Shown here piece after piece: positions 29,269-37,053 of a stretch of 40,733 nt of DNA. The stretch is from Myxococcales bacterium. GTDB taxonomy: Bacteria; Myxococcota_A; Polyangia; Polyangiales; Polyangiaceae. Position 1 is the first letter of the stretch. The number at the start of each line of letters is the position of its first letter. Position numbers and translations under genes: made by a program. The notes below the pieces were generated by a model. The model had not been told where the DNA came from, ran no database searches, and was given only the letters and a program-made list of their open reading frames with translations. The stretch is taken from the NCBI GenBank assembly GCA_025359105.1, contig JANYHK010000125.1, forward strand, positions 1-40,733, given 5' to 3'.

Positions 29269-29274
29269 AGCGTA
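29269..29274 (-). promoter_or_regulatory. -10 element TACGCT at leaderless spacing
   Basis: On the minus strand it ends 8 nt before GTG 29260, which is the main reason for choosing that start. Confidence 0.5.
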
Positions 29275-29291
29275 GCTGAAATGACAAAGGC

Positions 29292-29313
29292 GACGGCTGG
29301 ATTGTCAGCCGTC
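29292..29313 (-). terminator. Hairpin terminator after the TPR gene
   Basis: GACGGCTG and CAGCCGTC, an 8-bp stem with a 6-nt loop, 63 nt past the TPR stop. On the minus strand it is followed by GCCTTTGTCATTT, a weak T-rich tail. Confidence 0.65.
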
Positions 29314-29376
29314 ACCCCCGCTCATCCGAGCACGTGGGATGCGCGCCGGAGATTCCCTACACGATCGCCTCGGCGA

Positions 29377-30537
29377 TCACTTCCCCGCGGCGAGCGCCTG
29401 CTGCTGCTGCTGCAGCATCTGGGAGATGGCGCGGGAGCGCTCGATGGCGAACTGCTTCACCTCGCGCACCGGCGAGGTGGCGAGCTTGTTCAGGAGCGCC
29501 GTGATCTTCGGCATGTCGCGCGACTGGAACAGCGCCTCGAAGTAGTTGTGCGCGAGGCGCACGTCGCGCTGCATGACCGCCTCGTGCGGCGCGAGCGTCT
29601 TGATGACCTCGTCGAGCTTGCCGCCTTGCCCGTAGAGGGCCGACAGGCAGAGGAGCGCGAGCGGGTCGGTCGGCGCGCGGTCGACGGCCTTCTTCGCGAA
29701 GGTGATCGCCTTGTCGCGCGTCGACTCCTCGTTGGCGAAGAAGCCCTGGAGCGCGACGTAGGGCGCCGCGGTCTTCGCGTTCACCGGTGCGCTGGCGAGC
29801 TCCTCGATCAGCTTGACCGCGGCCTCCTCGTTGACCTGCTCCTTGAAGTAGTTGGTCAGGTACGCCCAGGCGTCGACGCTGTTCGGCTCGATCTGGATAG
29901 CGCGCTCGACGGCCTCGCGCTCGGCCTTCGCGTCCTTGCGCGCCTTGAAGAGCTTCGCGAGGTGCAGGGACGGGAACGGGTTCTCCTTGAGCAGGTTCTG
30001 CGAGCCCTTGAGCGTCGCCTCCGCCTTGTCGAGCTTGTCCTGATTGAGCTGCGTGACGCCGAGCGCGAGCCAATCCTCGCCGTCGCCGCCGAGCGCGACG
30101 ATCTTGGCGAGCACGCCTTCGGCCTTCGCCCAGCGCGTGTACTTCATGAGCTCTTGGGCGTAGACGCGGCCGCGGGCGAGATCGTCCTGCCCGTCGGTCC
30201 AGTGCTTCTCGAGACCGGCGAGGAGATCCTCGAGGCCGATCGCGATCGGACGACCTTGGTCGTCCTGCACCTGGATGGCCGGACCGTTGAAGCCGAGGAG
30301 CTTCCAGACCTCCTCTACCTGGAGCGCGACGGGGCCGTTGACGATCTCCTTCTCGATCGGCGCGCCATTGGGGCCGAGCGGGATGAGGACCATCGCGTTG
30401 CTCGGGACGCCGTTCGGGAACGCCGTGATGGGAGCGAGGATGGCCGCGCCGCCGGTGAGGGTGATGCCAGGCCCGCCCGCGCCGCTCTGGGGCTGCTGGG
30501 GAGGGGCTTTCTTCGGATCGGGGGTGGTCATGCTCAT
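29377..30537 (-). CDS. TPR-repeat protein, function unknown
   Basis: 386 aa, no signal peptide, so probably cytoplasmic. The Pro/Gln/Gly-rich N-terminus (1-30) is followed by a region of short strands (30-105) and then helical tetratricopeptide-like repeats (about 115-370), for example DWLALGVTQLNQDKLDKAEATLKGS and NSVDAWAYLTNYFKEQVNEEAAVKLIEEL. The C-terminus is Gln-rich. TPR arrays are protein-binding scaffolds; no partner is evident, though the neighbouring kinase is one possibility. ATG at 30537 has TAGCTT 10 nt upstream; ATG 30531 two codons later is also possible. Flanked by terminators on both sides, it appears to be transcribed alone. Confidence 0.8.
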   Translation of the reverse strand: MSMTTPDPKKAPPQQPQSGAGGPGITLTGGAAILAPITAFPNGVPSNAMVLIPLGPNGAPIEKEIVNGPVALQVEEVWKLLGFNGPAIQVQDDQGRPIAIGLEDLLAGLEKHWTDGQDDLARGRVYAQELMKYTRWAKAEGVLAKIVALGGDGEDWLALGVTQLNQDKLDKAEATLKGSQNLLKENPFPSLHLAKLFKARKDAKAEREAVERAIQIEPNSVDAWAYLTNYFKEQVNEEAAVKLIEELASAPVNAKTAAPYVALQGFFANEESTRDKAITFAKKAVDRAPTDPLALLCLSALYGQGGKLDEVIKTLAPHEAVMQRDVRLAHNYFEALFQSRDMPKITALLNKLATSPVREVKQFAIERSRAISQMLQQQQQALAAGK

Positions 30538-30547
30538 GGGGGCGAGG

Positions 30548-30553
30548 AAGCTA
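30548..30553 (-). promoter_or_regulatory. -10 element TAGCTT at near-leaderless spacing
   Basis: On the minus strand GCTAGCTT ends 10 nt before ATG 30537; the gap is C-rich with no Shine-Dalgarno. Confidence 0.5.
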
Positions 30554-30590
30554 GCACGGGCGACCCGCTCTACAACACCGTCGCCGGGAA

Positions 30591-30618
30591 AAAGGAGGGG
30601 GATGCATGGCCCTCCTTT
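30591..30618 (-). terminator. Intrinsic terminator of the DUF481 gene
   Basis: AAAGGAGGG (30591-30599) pairs with CCCTCCTTT (30610-30618), loop 10 nt. On the minus strand the stem runs straight into TTTTT, the classical form. It lies 40 nt after the DUF481 stop. Confidence 0.85.
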
Positions 30619-30657
30619 AGACGTGAAGGAACGCCTCCGCGGGCCTCACCCGCAGGC

Positions 30658-31590
30658 TCAGAACAGCGTGTAGACCAGGTTCACCGCCGCGATCGAGTCG
30701 CTGTTGTACTGGACGGCCTTCAGCGGCTTGTTGTCGTAGCGCATCGAGTACGTCGTCGCGACGCTGAGGTGGTTCACGACCTGGGCCTTGATGCCGATGT
30801 CGAAGTTGAGGCGCGCGGCGTCGGTGTCTTGCAAGCTCTGCAGGTATTCGAGGCTGGTCGTGAAGGCCACGGTCTCGTTCAGCTTGTTCTCGTAGCCCAC
30901 GAACGAGCGGACGCTGTGCGTGACCTTGGTCGGATCCTCTCGTTTCGCGTCGTTCGCCGCCTGCTCCGCGGGGGTGGCGGGAGGCGCCGCGCCGAACTTC
31001 TGGCCGTTCTGCGCGTCGGTCGTGCGCGCGTCGTACTGGAAGTCGTAACCGAGCTCGGCCCAGAGCCGGTGCGTCTTCTCGTCGATGAAGTAGTGCGCGA
31101 CGCCAGGGTCGACGTTCCAGCGGAAGTCGAGGCCCTGGAACGGGTCGTGACGCCCGGAGGTCTGCGCGAACACCGACCAGCCTTCGGCGAAGTAGTAGTC
31201 GTACCGGACGAGGCCCTGGACGTTCTGGGCCGTCGGCGCCACCGCCTCGCCCGGCTTGCCGGAGCGCGCGTAGTTCGCCGCGAGCGCCGCCGAGAACTGC
31301 TGATCGTCGCGGCGGATGCGTACCTTGCTGCCGGCCGTGACGGCGACGCTGCGCGCGTTGCCCGACGCGAAGAGTCCGCCGGCGCTGATGGAGACGTCGT
31401 TGACGATGCGCGCCTCGTCGGCCGGGAGGGCGGCGGCGCCCGCGAAGGCGTCACCCTTCGCGATGTCCGTGCTGCCGCTGGTGGCGGCCTTCTGCGGCGC
31501 GCTGCCCTCGGGGAGCTTGGCGTCGTCGGCGCGGGCGACGCCGACGGCGAGCACGAGTGCGAGCGTGGTGAGACCCGTGGTGGCGCGCAT
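30658..31590 (-). CDS. DUF481-like outer-membrane beta-barrel protein
   Basis: 310 aa. A signal peptide (1-21, ending VARADD), an Ala/Ser-rich mature start, then alternating amphipathic strands typical of DUF481 (the YdiY group of putative salt-induced outer-membrane proteins): ISAGGLFASGNARSVAVTAG, VRYDYYFAEGWSVFAQTSG, GVAHYFIDEKTHRLWAELGYDFQYD. It ends in LVYTLF, an aromatic C-terminal residue expected for insertion by the Bam complex. Function unknown. ATG at 31590 with GAGGA close upstream. It is downstream of the OmpA gene on the same strand (70-bp gap), so co-transcription is possible, and it ends in a strong terminator. Confidence 0.8.
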   Translation of the reverse strand: MRATTGLTTLALVLAVGVARADDAKLPEGSAPQKAATSGSTDIAKGDAFAGAAALPADEARIVNDVSISAGGLFASGNARSVAVTAGSKVRIRRDDQQFSAALAANYARSGKPGEAVAPTAQNVQGLVRYDYYFAEGWSVFAQTSGRHDPFQGLDFRWNVDPGVAHYFIDEKTHRLWAELGYDFQYDARTTDAQNGQKFGAAPPATPAEQAANDAKREDPTKVTHSVRSFVGYENKLNETVAFTTSLEYLQSLQDTDAARLNFDIGIKAQVVNHLSVATTYSMRYDNKPLKAVQYNSDSIAAVNLVYTLF

Positions 31591-31660
31591 GAGGATCCTC
31601 GAAAGATGAGTGGGGGAAGAGCGGGGGGACGGGGCGGGGTGGTGTTCGCTCATGGCGCCC

Positions 31661-33292
31661 TCACTTCTCCACGATGTGGAATTCGACGCGACGGTTCTTC
31701 GTCCGACCGTCCTCCGTGTCGTTCGGGCCGAGCGGCTTGTCGGGGCCGAAGCCCGCGCTCGTCGTTCGATCGGCAGCGACTCCGTGCGCCCCCAGCCACT
31801 TGACGACCGCCGCCGCGCGGCCCGCGCTCAGCGTGCGGTTGCGCTCGGCGGGGCCCTTGTTGTCGGTATGCCCTTCGATGCGAACCTGCTTGATCTCCGG
31901 GTGATCGGCGAGGACCTTCGCCACGGCCTCGAGCACGTCCTCGCTGTCCTTGCCGAGGATCTCGGCCGAGTCGGTCTTGAATCGGACCATCTGGGCGATC
32001 TCGATGCGGCCGTTCTGGACGAACGCCATCGGGCAGCCGTTCTTCTTCGGATCGGCGTCGGGCTTGCCGGCGGTGTCGGGGCACGCGTCGGCGTCGTTCG
32101 TGATGCCGTCCTTGTCGCGATCGGCGTCGGGGCACGGGGCTGGCGGCGGAGCGGCAGGCGGCGGGGGGCATCCGGTCGTGCTCGGATCCTCGGTCTTCGG
32201 ACCCGCGAGGCGCGGACAGGCGTCGACGTCGTCGGAGAGGCCGTCCTTGTCGGTGTCTTTCGGCGGCGGGCAGCCGTTCGCCGTCGGATCGTCGCTCTTG
32301 GGGCCCTCGGCGAACGGGCATGCGTCGTGCGCGTCGTCGATCCCGTCCTTGTCGGAGTCCTTCGGCGGCGGAGCGGCGGCGGGCGCGGCCACGTCGGGCG
32401 CCCACTGCAAGCTCAGGATGCCGCGCCCGGCTGGCGCGCCGTAGCCTTTGGTGACGCCGACGCCGCCGCCCGCGCCGATGCGGAACGCCCCGACGGCGTA
32501 GTGCAGGCCGAGGAGCACCTCGATCGGCACCAGGGTCTCGGCCCGGCTGCCCGAGCGCGACACCACCGAGCTCGCGATGACCTCTGGTCCGAAGAGGAGC
32601 TTGCGCTCGAGGAAGCGGTAGCCGGCAGACGCCCCGCCCTGGAGCTCGGAGCCGATCGCACCCTCGGCGAACGCTTCGTCGCGCGCGCGGTAGAGGAGGC
32701 CGCCGCGCGCGGCGTATGCAAAGTCGCCGACATCTCCCGCGACCTGGACGCGCGGTCCGACGCGGATGTTGCCGTCGCCGGAGTAGGACGCGGTGGATCC
32801 CGATGGGATCCAGAGCGACGCACCGAGCGCGGCGACGAACTCGTCGCCGTGGTCTCCGAGGACGCGCACGTCGGTCGACACGCGCATGTCGCCGACGGCA
32901 AGGTCGCTGGGGGGGGCGTAGGGAGTCCTCCCGACGTAGCCGGTGTGTCCGTCGACGAAGAGCTGCAGCGGGACGTTGAAGCCGAGGCGCACACGCTCGG
33001 CCAGCGTGAAGCTCGCGCCGGCATTGGCGACGATCTGGTTTCGCACGATCGAGTCGCCGACCTTGTCGCCCGCATAGACGACGAGAGGACGGTACCCCCA
33101 CGTCGTCACGACGCCGAGCGCCGAGCGCCCGTGGCCGCGAATGTCCAGCGAGTCGAGCGCAAACCATTCGCTCCCCCGTTCGGAGGTCTCGAAGTGATCG
33201 ACCGCGTAGCCGGCGGTTTGCGCCGCAGCCTCGCGTGGTGCGAAGGAAAGCGCGCCGAGGGTTGCCAGGCTCGCGAGAATCGTTCGTCGCAT
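31661..33292 (-). CDS. OmpA-family outer-membrane protein with thrombospondin type 3 repeats
   Basis: 543 aa. A signal peptide (1-25, AAAQ) precedes an N-terminal beta-barrel (about 26-320) and three calcium-binding-type TSP3 repeats (DSDKDGIDDAHDACP, DTDKDGLSDDVDACP, DADRDKDGITNDADACPD; about 330-430) separated by Pro-rich spacers. The C-terminal OmpA/MotB domain (about 436-543) has VRIEGHTDNKGPAERNRTLSAGRA and NRRVEFHI and would bind peptidoglycan. It links the outer membrane to the wall. ATG at 33292 with Shine-Dalgarno AGGGAG at 33298-33303. Its 90-bp upstream region separates it from the TonB-dependent receptor gene; the DUF481 gene follows downstream. Confidence 0.92.
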   Translation of the reverse strand: MRRTILASLATLGALSFAPREAAAQTAGYAVDHFETSERGSEWFALDSLDIRGHGRSALGVVTTWGYRPLVVYAGDKVGDSIVRNQIVANAGASFTLAERVRLGFNVPLQLFVDGHTGYVGRTPYAPPSDLAVGDMRVSTDVRVLGDHGDEFVAALGASLWIPSGSTASYSGDGNIRVGPRVQVAGDVGDFAYAARGGLLYRARDEAFAEGAIGSELQGGASAGYRFLERKLLFGPEVIASSVVSRSGSRAETLVPIEVLLGLHYAVGAFRIGAGGGVGVTKGYGAPAGRGILSLQWAPDVAAPAAAPPPKDSDKDGIDDAHDACPFAEGPKSDDPTANGCPPPKDTDKDGLSDDVDACPRLAGPKTEDPSTTGCPPPPAAPPPAPCPDADRDKDGITNDADACPDTAGKPDADPKKNGCPMAFVQNGRIEIAQMVRFKTDSAEILGKDSEDVLEAVAKVLADHPEIKQVRIEGHTDNKGPAERNRTLSAGRAAAVVKWLGAHGVAADRTTSAGFGPDKPLGPNDTEDGRTKNRRVEFHIVEK

Positions 33293-33382
33293 GGGATCTC
33301 CCTTCGTGCCGAGATTCCCGCATCGTCGTGCGTTGCGGCGGGCCCTTTCAACACGCGCCCCGCCGTCGTGCAAGAAAATTGC

Positions 33383-35347
33383 CTACGGTCCGGCTCGGAA
33401 GAGCGCGCTGATCAGCAGGCTTCTTCCCGGCAGCGGATACTCGTAAACGTCGCCGATCGGCGCGCGCACGGGGCCGAAGACGCCCGCGTACGTCCCGGTT
33501 CGCAGGTCGAAGAGGTTGCGCACGTCCAGCGCGAGGCGCAGACCCTGCATTCCCGGCACGTCCACGCGGAGCCCCGTCGAGTGGAGCGCGCGCGCGGGGA
33601 CCTGCACGCCGCCTTTGAGGTCGGCGAAGACGCCGGCCACGACGTCGACGCCGTAGCGCAAGCGCGCCGGACCGATGCCGTAGGAGACGTCGAAGACCGC
33701 GTCGTGCTCCGGTCGTCCTGGCAGCGGCGGGCGTTTGCACGCGCCGGTGGTCGTCCCGTCGCAGTCGTCCTCGTTCGCGGTGGTGAGGCCGGTGTAAGAT
33801 GCACGTACTTCGAAGCCGAATCCTCGGCCTTCCACCAGCGCCTCGGCGCCCGCGATGCGCGCGCGCCCGACGTTCTCGGTCCGCGCAACGCCGACGCCCT
33901 GCTGCACGAAGACGATCAGATCCGTCGCCCACGTGACGAACGCGGCCGCCTCCGCGCGCAGCGACACCGCGCCGACGCGCTTCTGCGCGCGGGCGCCGAC
34001 GTCGAGCGTCCACGCCGACTCCGGCCGCAGATCGGGGTTGCCCAAGAAGACGCCGTGGTTGCCGAAGCGCTCGACGAAGCTCGGCGAGCGCGCGAGCACG
34101 CCGCCGTGCGAGGCGAAGGCGACGGGTCCCGCGGTGAGCTCGCCCCCGACGTGCGCGGTCGGACGCAGGGTGTCTTTCGACGTCGCTCCCTGATCGCTCC
34201 ACGCATCGAGCCGTCCGCTCGCGGTCGCCGTGACCGCCTCCGTCGCTCGCCATTCGAGATCCGACGCGAGCCCGACGGCGCCGCGCGTCGCTCCCGGCGG
34301 AGCGGGCGCGCCTTGCCACACGCCGGGCGCGAACCGTTCGCCGCTCGCGTCGGCACGCGCGTCGAGCGTGAGCGGCGCGAGCAGCCGCCCGCGCCAGCCC
34401 GCCGCGCCGCCCACGGCGGTGATCGCGTCCGAGGTGTGCGTCGGCTCGCCCGGCGTGAGCGGCGCGTCGGTCACGTGCAGCCCGTCGCGTCGCCCCCACG
34501 CGCGCGTGATCCACGCGCCCGGCCCGCCTGGGAGGACGAGCTCCACCGCCGCGAGCTCTCGATCGGTCGCCAGCACCTGGTTCGGCGTCAGGTGCGTGAG
34601 CGGCCCCGGCACGTGCTGCCTCCGCGCCTGCGCGAGCGTCGTCACGGTGAGGTGCCCGGTCGTGTCGTCGGCGAATCGAAGGGGGCGCGTCCACGCGACG
34701 AGGCCGCTCGCCGCCGCGTGGCCCGCGTTCTCGCGCGTCCGCTCCGTCCCCGCCTGCGTGTCGTAGTAGGAGAAGTCGTCGGCGGAGCGCGATGCGCTGA
34801 GCGCCGAGGCCACGCGCGTCCCGTCCTCGCCGACCGCGCGCACGTCCCCTACGCGCATCCGCCGCGACCCGAACGAGCCCGCCGCCGCCCACACCTCGGT
34901 CCGGTCCGGCCCCGTCACCGTCGGGGGCTCGAGCATCAACGTGCCACCGAGCGAGCCGGGCCCGACCGCCGCGGGGGCAAACGACCGGAAGACGCGCGCC
35001 CTCGCCCCCGGCCACAGCGGGAGCGTCGCGAGGTCCAGGGAGGGATCGGCGCCCCCCGTCAGCGGCACCCCGGCGAGGTACACGGCGACCTGGGTCGAGC
35101 TGGAGCCACGGACCGACATGGTGGAAAACCCGTCGTCCGCCCCAAGTCGGCGGATATGCACGCCTGGTAACGGTTCCACGAGGCTCGCGGCGTTAGTAAT
35201 TTCACGGGGAGCGTCCTCGAGCTTTGCCCGGGACGAGAATCCACCCGCCTGGGACCCGCGAATCGTGACTTCTTCCGTGTCGTCGGCGCGTGCGATCGAC
35301 AATTGCATAGGCCCCAGGAGGGCAAGGAGAAGCGCGCGACGGTCCAT
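33383..35347 (-). CDS. TonB-dependent outer-membrane receptor (BtuB-like)
   Basis: 654 aa. A signal peptide (1-21) precedes a possible TonB box EEVTIRG just after it, a plug domain (about 30-145) with LPGVHIRRLGADDGFSTMSVRG and VYLAGVPLTGGADPSLDLATLP, and a beta-barrel to the end (LPGRSLLISALFRAGP). It imports a bulky ligand using energy from TonB-ExbBD. The compact size resembles BtuB-type receptors, but neither substrate nor a cobalamin riboswitch can be shown. ATG at 35347, with a leader of about 30 nt or more: a TAACGT candidate -10 lies at 35387-35392. It diverges from a Crp/Fnr regulator across a 137-bp region with a strong inverted repeat, suggesting control by that regulator. Confidence 0.9.
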   Translation of the reverse strand: MDRRALLLALLGPMQLSIARADDTEEVTIRGSQAGGFSSRAKLEDAPREITNAASLVEPLPGVHIRRLGADDGFSTMSVRGSSSTQVAVYLAGVPLTGGADPSLDLATLPLWPGARARVFRSFAPAAVGPGSLGGTLMLEPPTVTGPDRTEVWAAAGSFGSRRMRVGDVRAVGEDGTRVASALSASRSADDFSYYDTQAGTERTRENAGHAAASGLVAWTRPLRFADDTTGHLTVTTLAQARRQHVPGPLTHLTPNQVLATDRELAAVELVLPGGPGAWITRAWGRRDGLHVTDAPLTPGEPTHTSDAITAVGGAAGWRGRLLAPLTLDARADASGERFAPGVWQGAPAPPGATRGAVGLASDLEWRATEAVTATASGRLDAWSDQGATSKDTLRPTAHVGGELTAGPVAFASHGGVLARSPSFVERFGNHGVFLGNPDLRPESAWTLDVGARAQKRVGAVSLRAEAAAFVTWATDLIVFVQQGVGVARTENVGRARIAGAEALVEGRGFGFEVRASYTGLTTANEDDCDGTTTGACKRPPLPGRPEHDAVFDVSYGIGPARLRYGVDVVAGVFADLKGGVQVPARALHSTGLRVDVPGMQGLRLALDVRNLFDLRTGTYAGVFGPVRAPIGDVYEYPLPGRSLLISALFRAGP

Positions 35348-35386
35348 TTGGAAAAGGTCGTTTCTGGAGAGGCGGAACCGGGCGGC

Positions 35387-35392
35387 ACGTTA
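35387..35392 (-). promoter_or_regulatory. Candidate -10 TAACGT for the TonB-dependent receptor
   Basis: Minus-strand TAACGT 39 nt upstream of ATG 35347. No good -35 is present at 16-18 bp, where an activator could compensate. Confidence 0.35.
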
Positions 35393-35414
35393 GCGCGTAT
35401 CGTCCATCGAGCGT

Positions 35415-35433
35415 GCCTATCGCAGCGATAGGC
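35415..35433. promoter_or_regulatory. Operator-like inverted repeat GCCTATCG-CAG-CGATAGGC
   Basis: Two perfect 8-bp arms with a 3-nt centre, between the divergent receptor and Crp/Fnr genes. It is about 22 bp upstream of the receptor -10 candidate and 20 bp upstream of the regulator -35, a good site for dual control. Confidence 0.65.
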
Positions 35434-35453
35434 CGTACCGCTGCCAGACGACC

Positions 35454-35483
35454 TTGCCGGAGCACGCAGGGGACGCATAGTTT
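35454..35483 (+). promoter_or_regulatory. Promoter TTGCCG-18-TAGTTT of the Crp/Fnr gene
   Basis: TTGCCG (35454-35459) and TAGTTT (35478-35483), 18 bp apart. The start of transcription should fall near 35490, which is downstream of ATG 35485 but upstream of ATG 35497. Confidence 0.5.
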
Positions 35484-35484
35484 G

Positions 35485-36324
35485 ATGAACCGTTCGATGG
35501 CCAATCCTGATCTCGACATTCTCGCGGAGTTGCGGCTAATTCCGCCCTTCGCGGACCTCTCCAAGGAGGCGTTCGGCGAGCTCGTCAGCGCCGCCCAGCA
35601 GCGCCGTGTCCACGCGGGCACGACCCTCGTGGAGCAAGGCGCAGCCTCGCCCGCGATGATCCTGCTCTTCCGTGGGGCCGGGAAGGTCACACGCACCACC
35701 GTCGGGGGTGGCGGGGAAGCGCAGGTGGTCGTCGACGTCATGCGGGCTCCCTGCATGGTGGGCGACGTGTCGGTGCTCGACGGGCAGCCCGCGACGGCGA
35801 CAGTGACGACGCTCCGCTCGTCCCAGCTGGCGACGATCGATCGGCGCATCGTGCACCGCATCGCCGCGTCGCATCCCTCGTTCGCGCGGGCCGTCCTCGC
35901 GCGCGCCGCCCAGGATCTCCGCGCGCACACGCGCCGCATCGACGAGATCGTCGGCGGTCCTGTCGACGAACGCATCAAGCACCTGCTCGACAGCCTCGCT
36001 GAGAACCATGGCACGCCGCTCGGGCAAGGGCGCTTCATCGCGATCCCCCTGCGTCGCCGCGACCTCGCGTGCATGGTGAACGCCACGACCGAGACGGTCA
36101 GCCGCCTCCTCGCGAAGTTCGAGCGCGAGGGCCTCGCCCGCAGCACGCGGGACGGCATCTGGTGGCGCGCAGCCTCGAAGGATGCGCCGGCCTCGGGGAG
36201 CAACGTGCGGGTCGCTGCGGTGCCGCCGAGCTCGCCGGCGTCCAGCTCGGCAAGCGTCGGGGTCGGTGCCGCCATCGACACGCCACCCCCGAGCTCCGCT
36301 GGCCTCCGCGCACCTCGCGCCTGA
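35485..36324 (+). CDS. Crp/Fnr family transcriptional regulator
   Basis: 279 aa from ATG 35485, or 275 aa from ATG 35497; the promoter position favours the latter. An N-terminal cyclic-nucleotide-binding-type domain (about 20-140) is followed by a dimerisation helix and a C-terminal winged helix (about 185-230) whose recognition helix includes TTETVSRLLAKFE. The Glu, Ser and Arg positions follow the Fnr-like ExxSR pattern. No N-terminal Cys cluster, so it is not an Fnr-type oxygen sensor; the effector is unknown. After the helix-turn-helix a Ser/Pro/Ala-rich tail of about 45 residues is unusual. It diverges from the TonB-dependent receptor and is followed 65 nt later by an outer-membrane protein gene, both plausible targets. 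Confidence 0.92.
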   Translation: MNRSMANPDLDILAELRLIPPFADLSKEAFGELVSAAQQRRVHAGTTLVEQGAASPAMILLFRGAGKVTRTTVGGGGEAQVVVDVMRAPCMVGDVSVLDGQPATATVTTLRSSQLATIDRRIVHRIAASHPSFARAVLARAAQDLRAHTRRIDEIVGGPVDERIKHLLDSLAENHGTPLGQGRFIAIPLRRRDLACMVNATTETVSRLLAKFEREGLARSTRDGIWWRAASKDAPASGSNVRVAAVPPSSPASSSASVGVGAAIDTPPPSSAGLRAPRA

Positions 36325-36352
36325 GCTCACCGTCGGGCTGACGAACCAATAT

Positions 36353-36381
36353 TTGCAGCGCGGGCGCACGTTCGGTACCAG
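36353..36381 (+). promoter_or_regulatory. Candidate promoter TTGCAG-17-TACCAG
   Basis: TTGCAG (36353-36358) and TACCAG (36376-36381) with a 17-bp spacer, 8 nt before ATG 36390. The -10 lacks the final T, so this is weaker than the others. Confidence 0.35.
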
Positions 36382-36389
36382 TCTTGTGC

Positions 36390-36986
36390 ATGCCCCTCGG
36401 ACGCTCGGCACTTTCTCACGCATGGCTCACTGCGCTCGCGCTGGGCGTTACCCTCGCAGCGGGTGAGGCGAAGGCAGACGACACGATCCGCACCCCGGGC
36501 GATCACCCGTCGTACAAGGTGGAAATCGAGCCCCACGTCCTCCTCGGATGGGGCGACATCTACGCGGGGAACAGCTACGGCCTGGGCGCGCGCTTCGCGA
36601 TCCCGATCGTCGAGAATGGCTTCGTTCCGTCGATCAACAACAGCGTCGCGATCGGCTTCGGTGTCGATCTGCTGCACTACGACGGCTGCTACTTCAAGGG
36701 CGCCAGCTGCAGCGCGAACTTTCTGCAGTTCCCCGTCGTCATGCAGTGGAACTTCTTCGTGGCGCCGAAGTGGAGCGTCTTCGGGGAGCCGGGGCTCTAC
36801 CTCTACAAGGGCTTCTTCGAGAGCGTCTGCAACGTCAACGGCAACCAGCAGAACTGCAACGAGCCCACGCAATTCGGCATCCGCCCGGCGATCTACATCG
36901 GCGGCCGGTATTACTTCAACGAGCACGTGACCCTGACGATGCGGCTCGGCTACCCGACGTTCTCGCTCGGTGTCTCCTTCATGTAG
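36390..36986 (+). CDS. Small outer-membrane-type beta-barrel protein with paired cysteines
   Basis: 198 aa. The signal peptide (1-31, AKADD) precedes alternating strands ending in YPTFSLGVSFM. Internal phrases include VEIEPHVLLGWGDIY, YGLGARFAIPI, VVMQWNFFVAPKWSVFGEPGLYLY and PAIYIGGRYYFNEHVTLTMRLG, which look like an eight-stranded porin-like or OmpW-like barrel. Four Cys occur in two loops (DGCYFKGASC and ESVCNVNGNQQNC), suggesting two disulfides in surface or periplasmic loops. No family named with confidence. ATG at 36390, because the signal peptide starts there; an in-frame TTG at 36384 is less likely. It follows the Crp/Fnr gene. Confidence 0.72.
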   Translation: MPLGRSALSHAWLTALALGVTLAAGEAKADDTIRTPGDHPSYKVEIEPHVLLGWGDIYAGNSYGLGARFAIPIVENGFVPSINNSVAIGFGVDLLHYDGCYFKGASCSANFLQFPVVMQWNFFVAPKWSVFGEPGLYLYKGFFESVCNVNGNQQNCNEPTQFGIRPAIYIGGRYYFNEHVTLTMRLGYPTFSLGVSFM

Positions 36987-37010
36987 GCATGTAGGGAAAA
37001 CGCCGATCAC

Positions 37011-37030
37011 GGACCCATGGCGTAGGGTCC
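37011..37030. promoter_or_regulatory. Inverted repeat GGACCC-N8-GGGTCC upstream of the RseP-like gene
   Basis: Arms at 37011-37016 and 37025-37030, ending 10 bp before the TAGACT -10. It may be an operator, or a terminator for the preceding outer-membrane gene. Confidence 0.4.
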
Positions 37031-37040
37031 ACGGTCGTCT

Positions 37041-37046
37041 TAGACT
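37041..37046 (+). promoter_or_regulatory. -10 element TAGACT at leaderless spacing
   Basis: CTTAGACT ends 7 nt before ATG 37054; the gap TTACTCA cannot act as a Shine-Dalgarno. Confidence 0.6.
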
Positions 37047-37053
37047 TTACTCA

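Noticed and set aside
29261-29287. TTG start at 29287 for the HRDVSPQN kinase
   Set aside because: It lies upstream of the TACGCT -10 candidate and has no Shine-Dalgarno; GTG 29260 fits the local pattern and loses no domain.
29281-31803. Plus-strand open frame of 840 codons
   Set aside because: Antisense to the TPR and DUF481 genes and spans two terminators; low-complexity Glu/Arg/Val translation.
31610-35170. Plus-strand open frame of 1186 codons
   Set aside because: It runs antisense to the OmpA and TonB-dependent receptor genes, both with clear domains and signal peptides. Its translation is Arg/Ala/Asp-rich with no motif, as expected for the complementary strand of GC-rich genes.
35348-35484. 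Cobalamin riboswitch upstream of the TonB-dependent receptor
   Set aside because: The leader available is too short and no B12-box-like sequence was seen; an inverted-repeat operator fits better.
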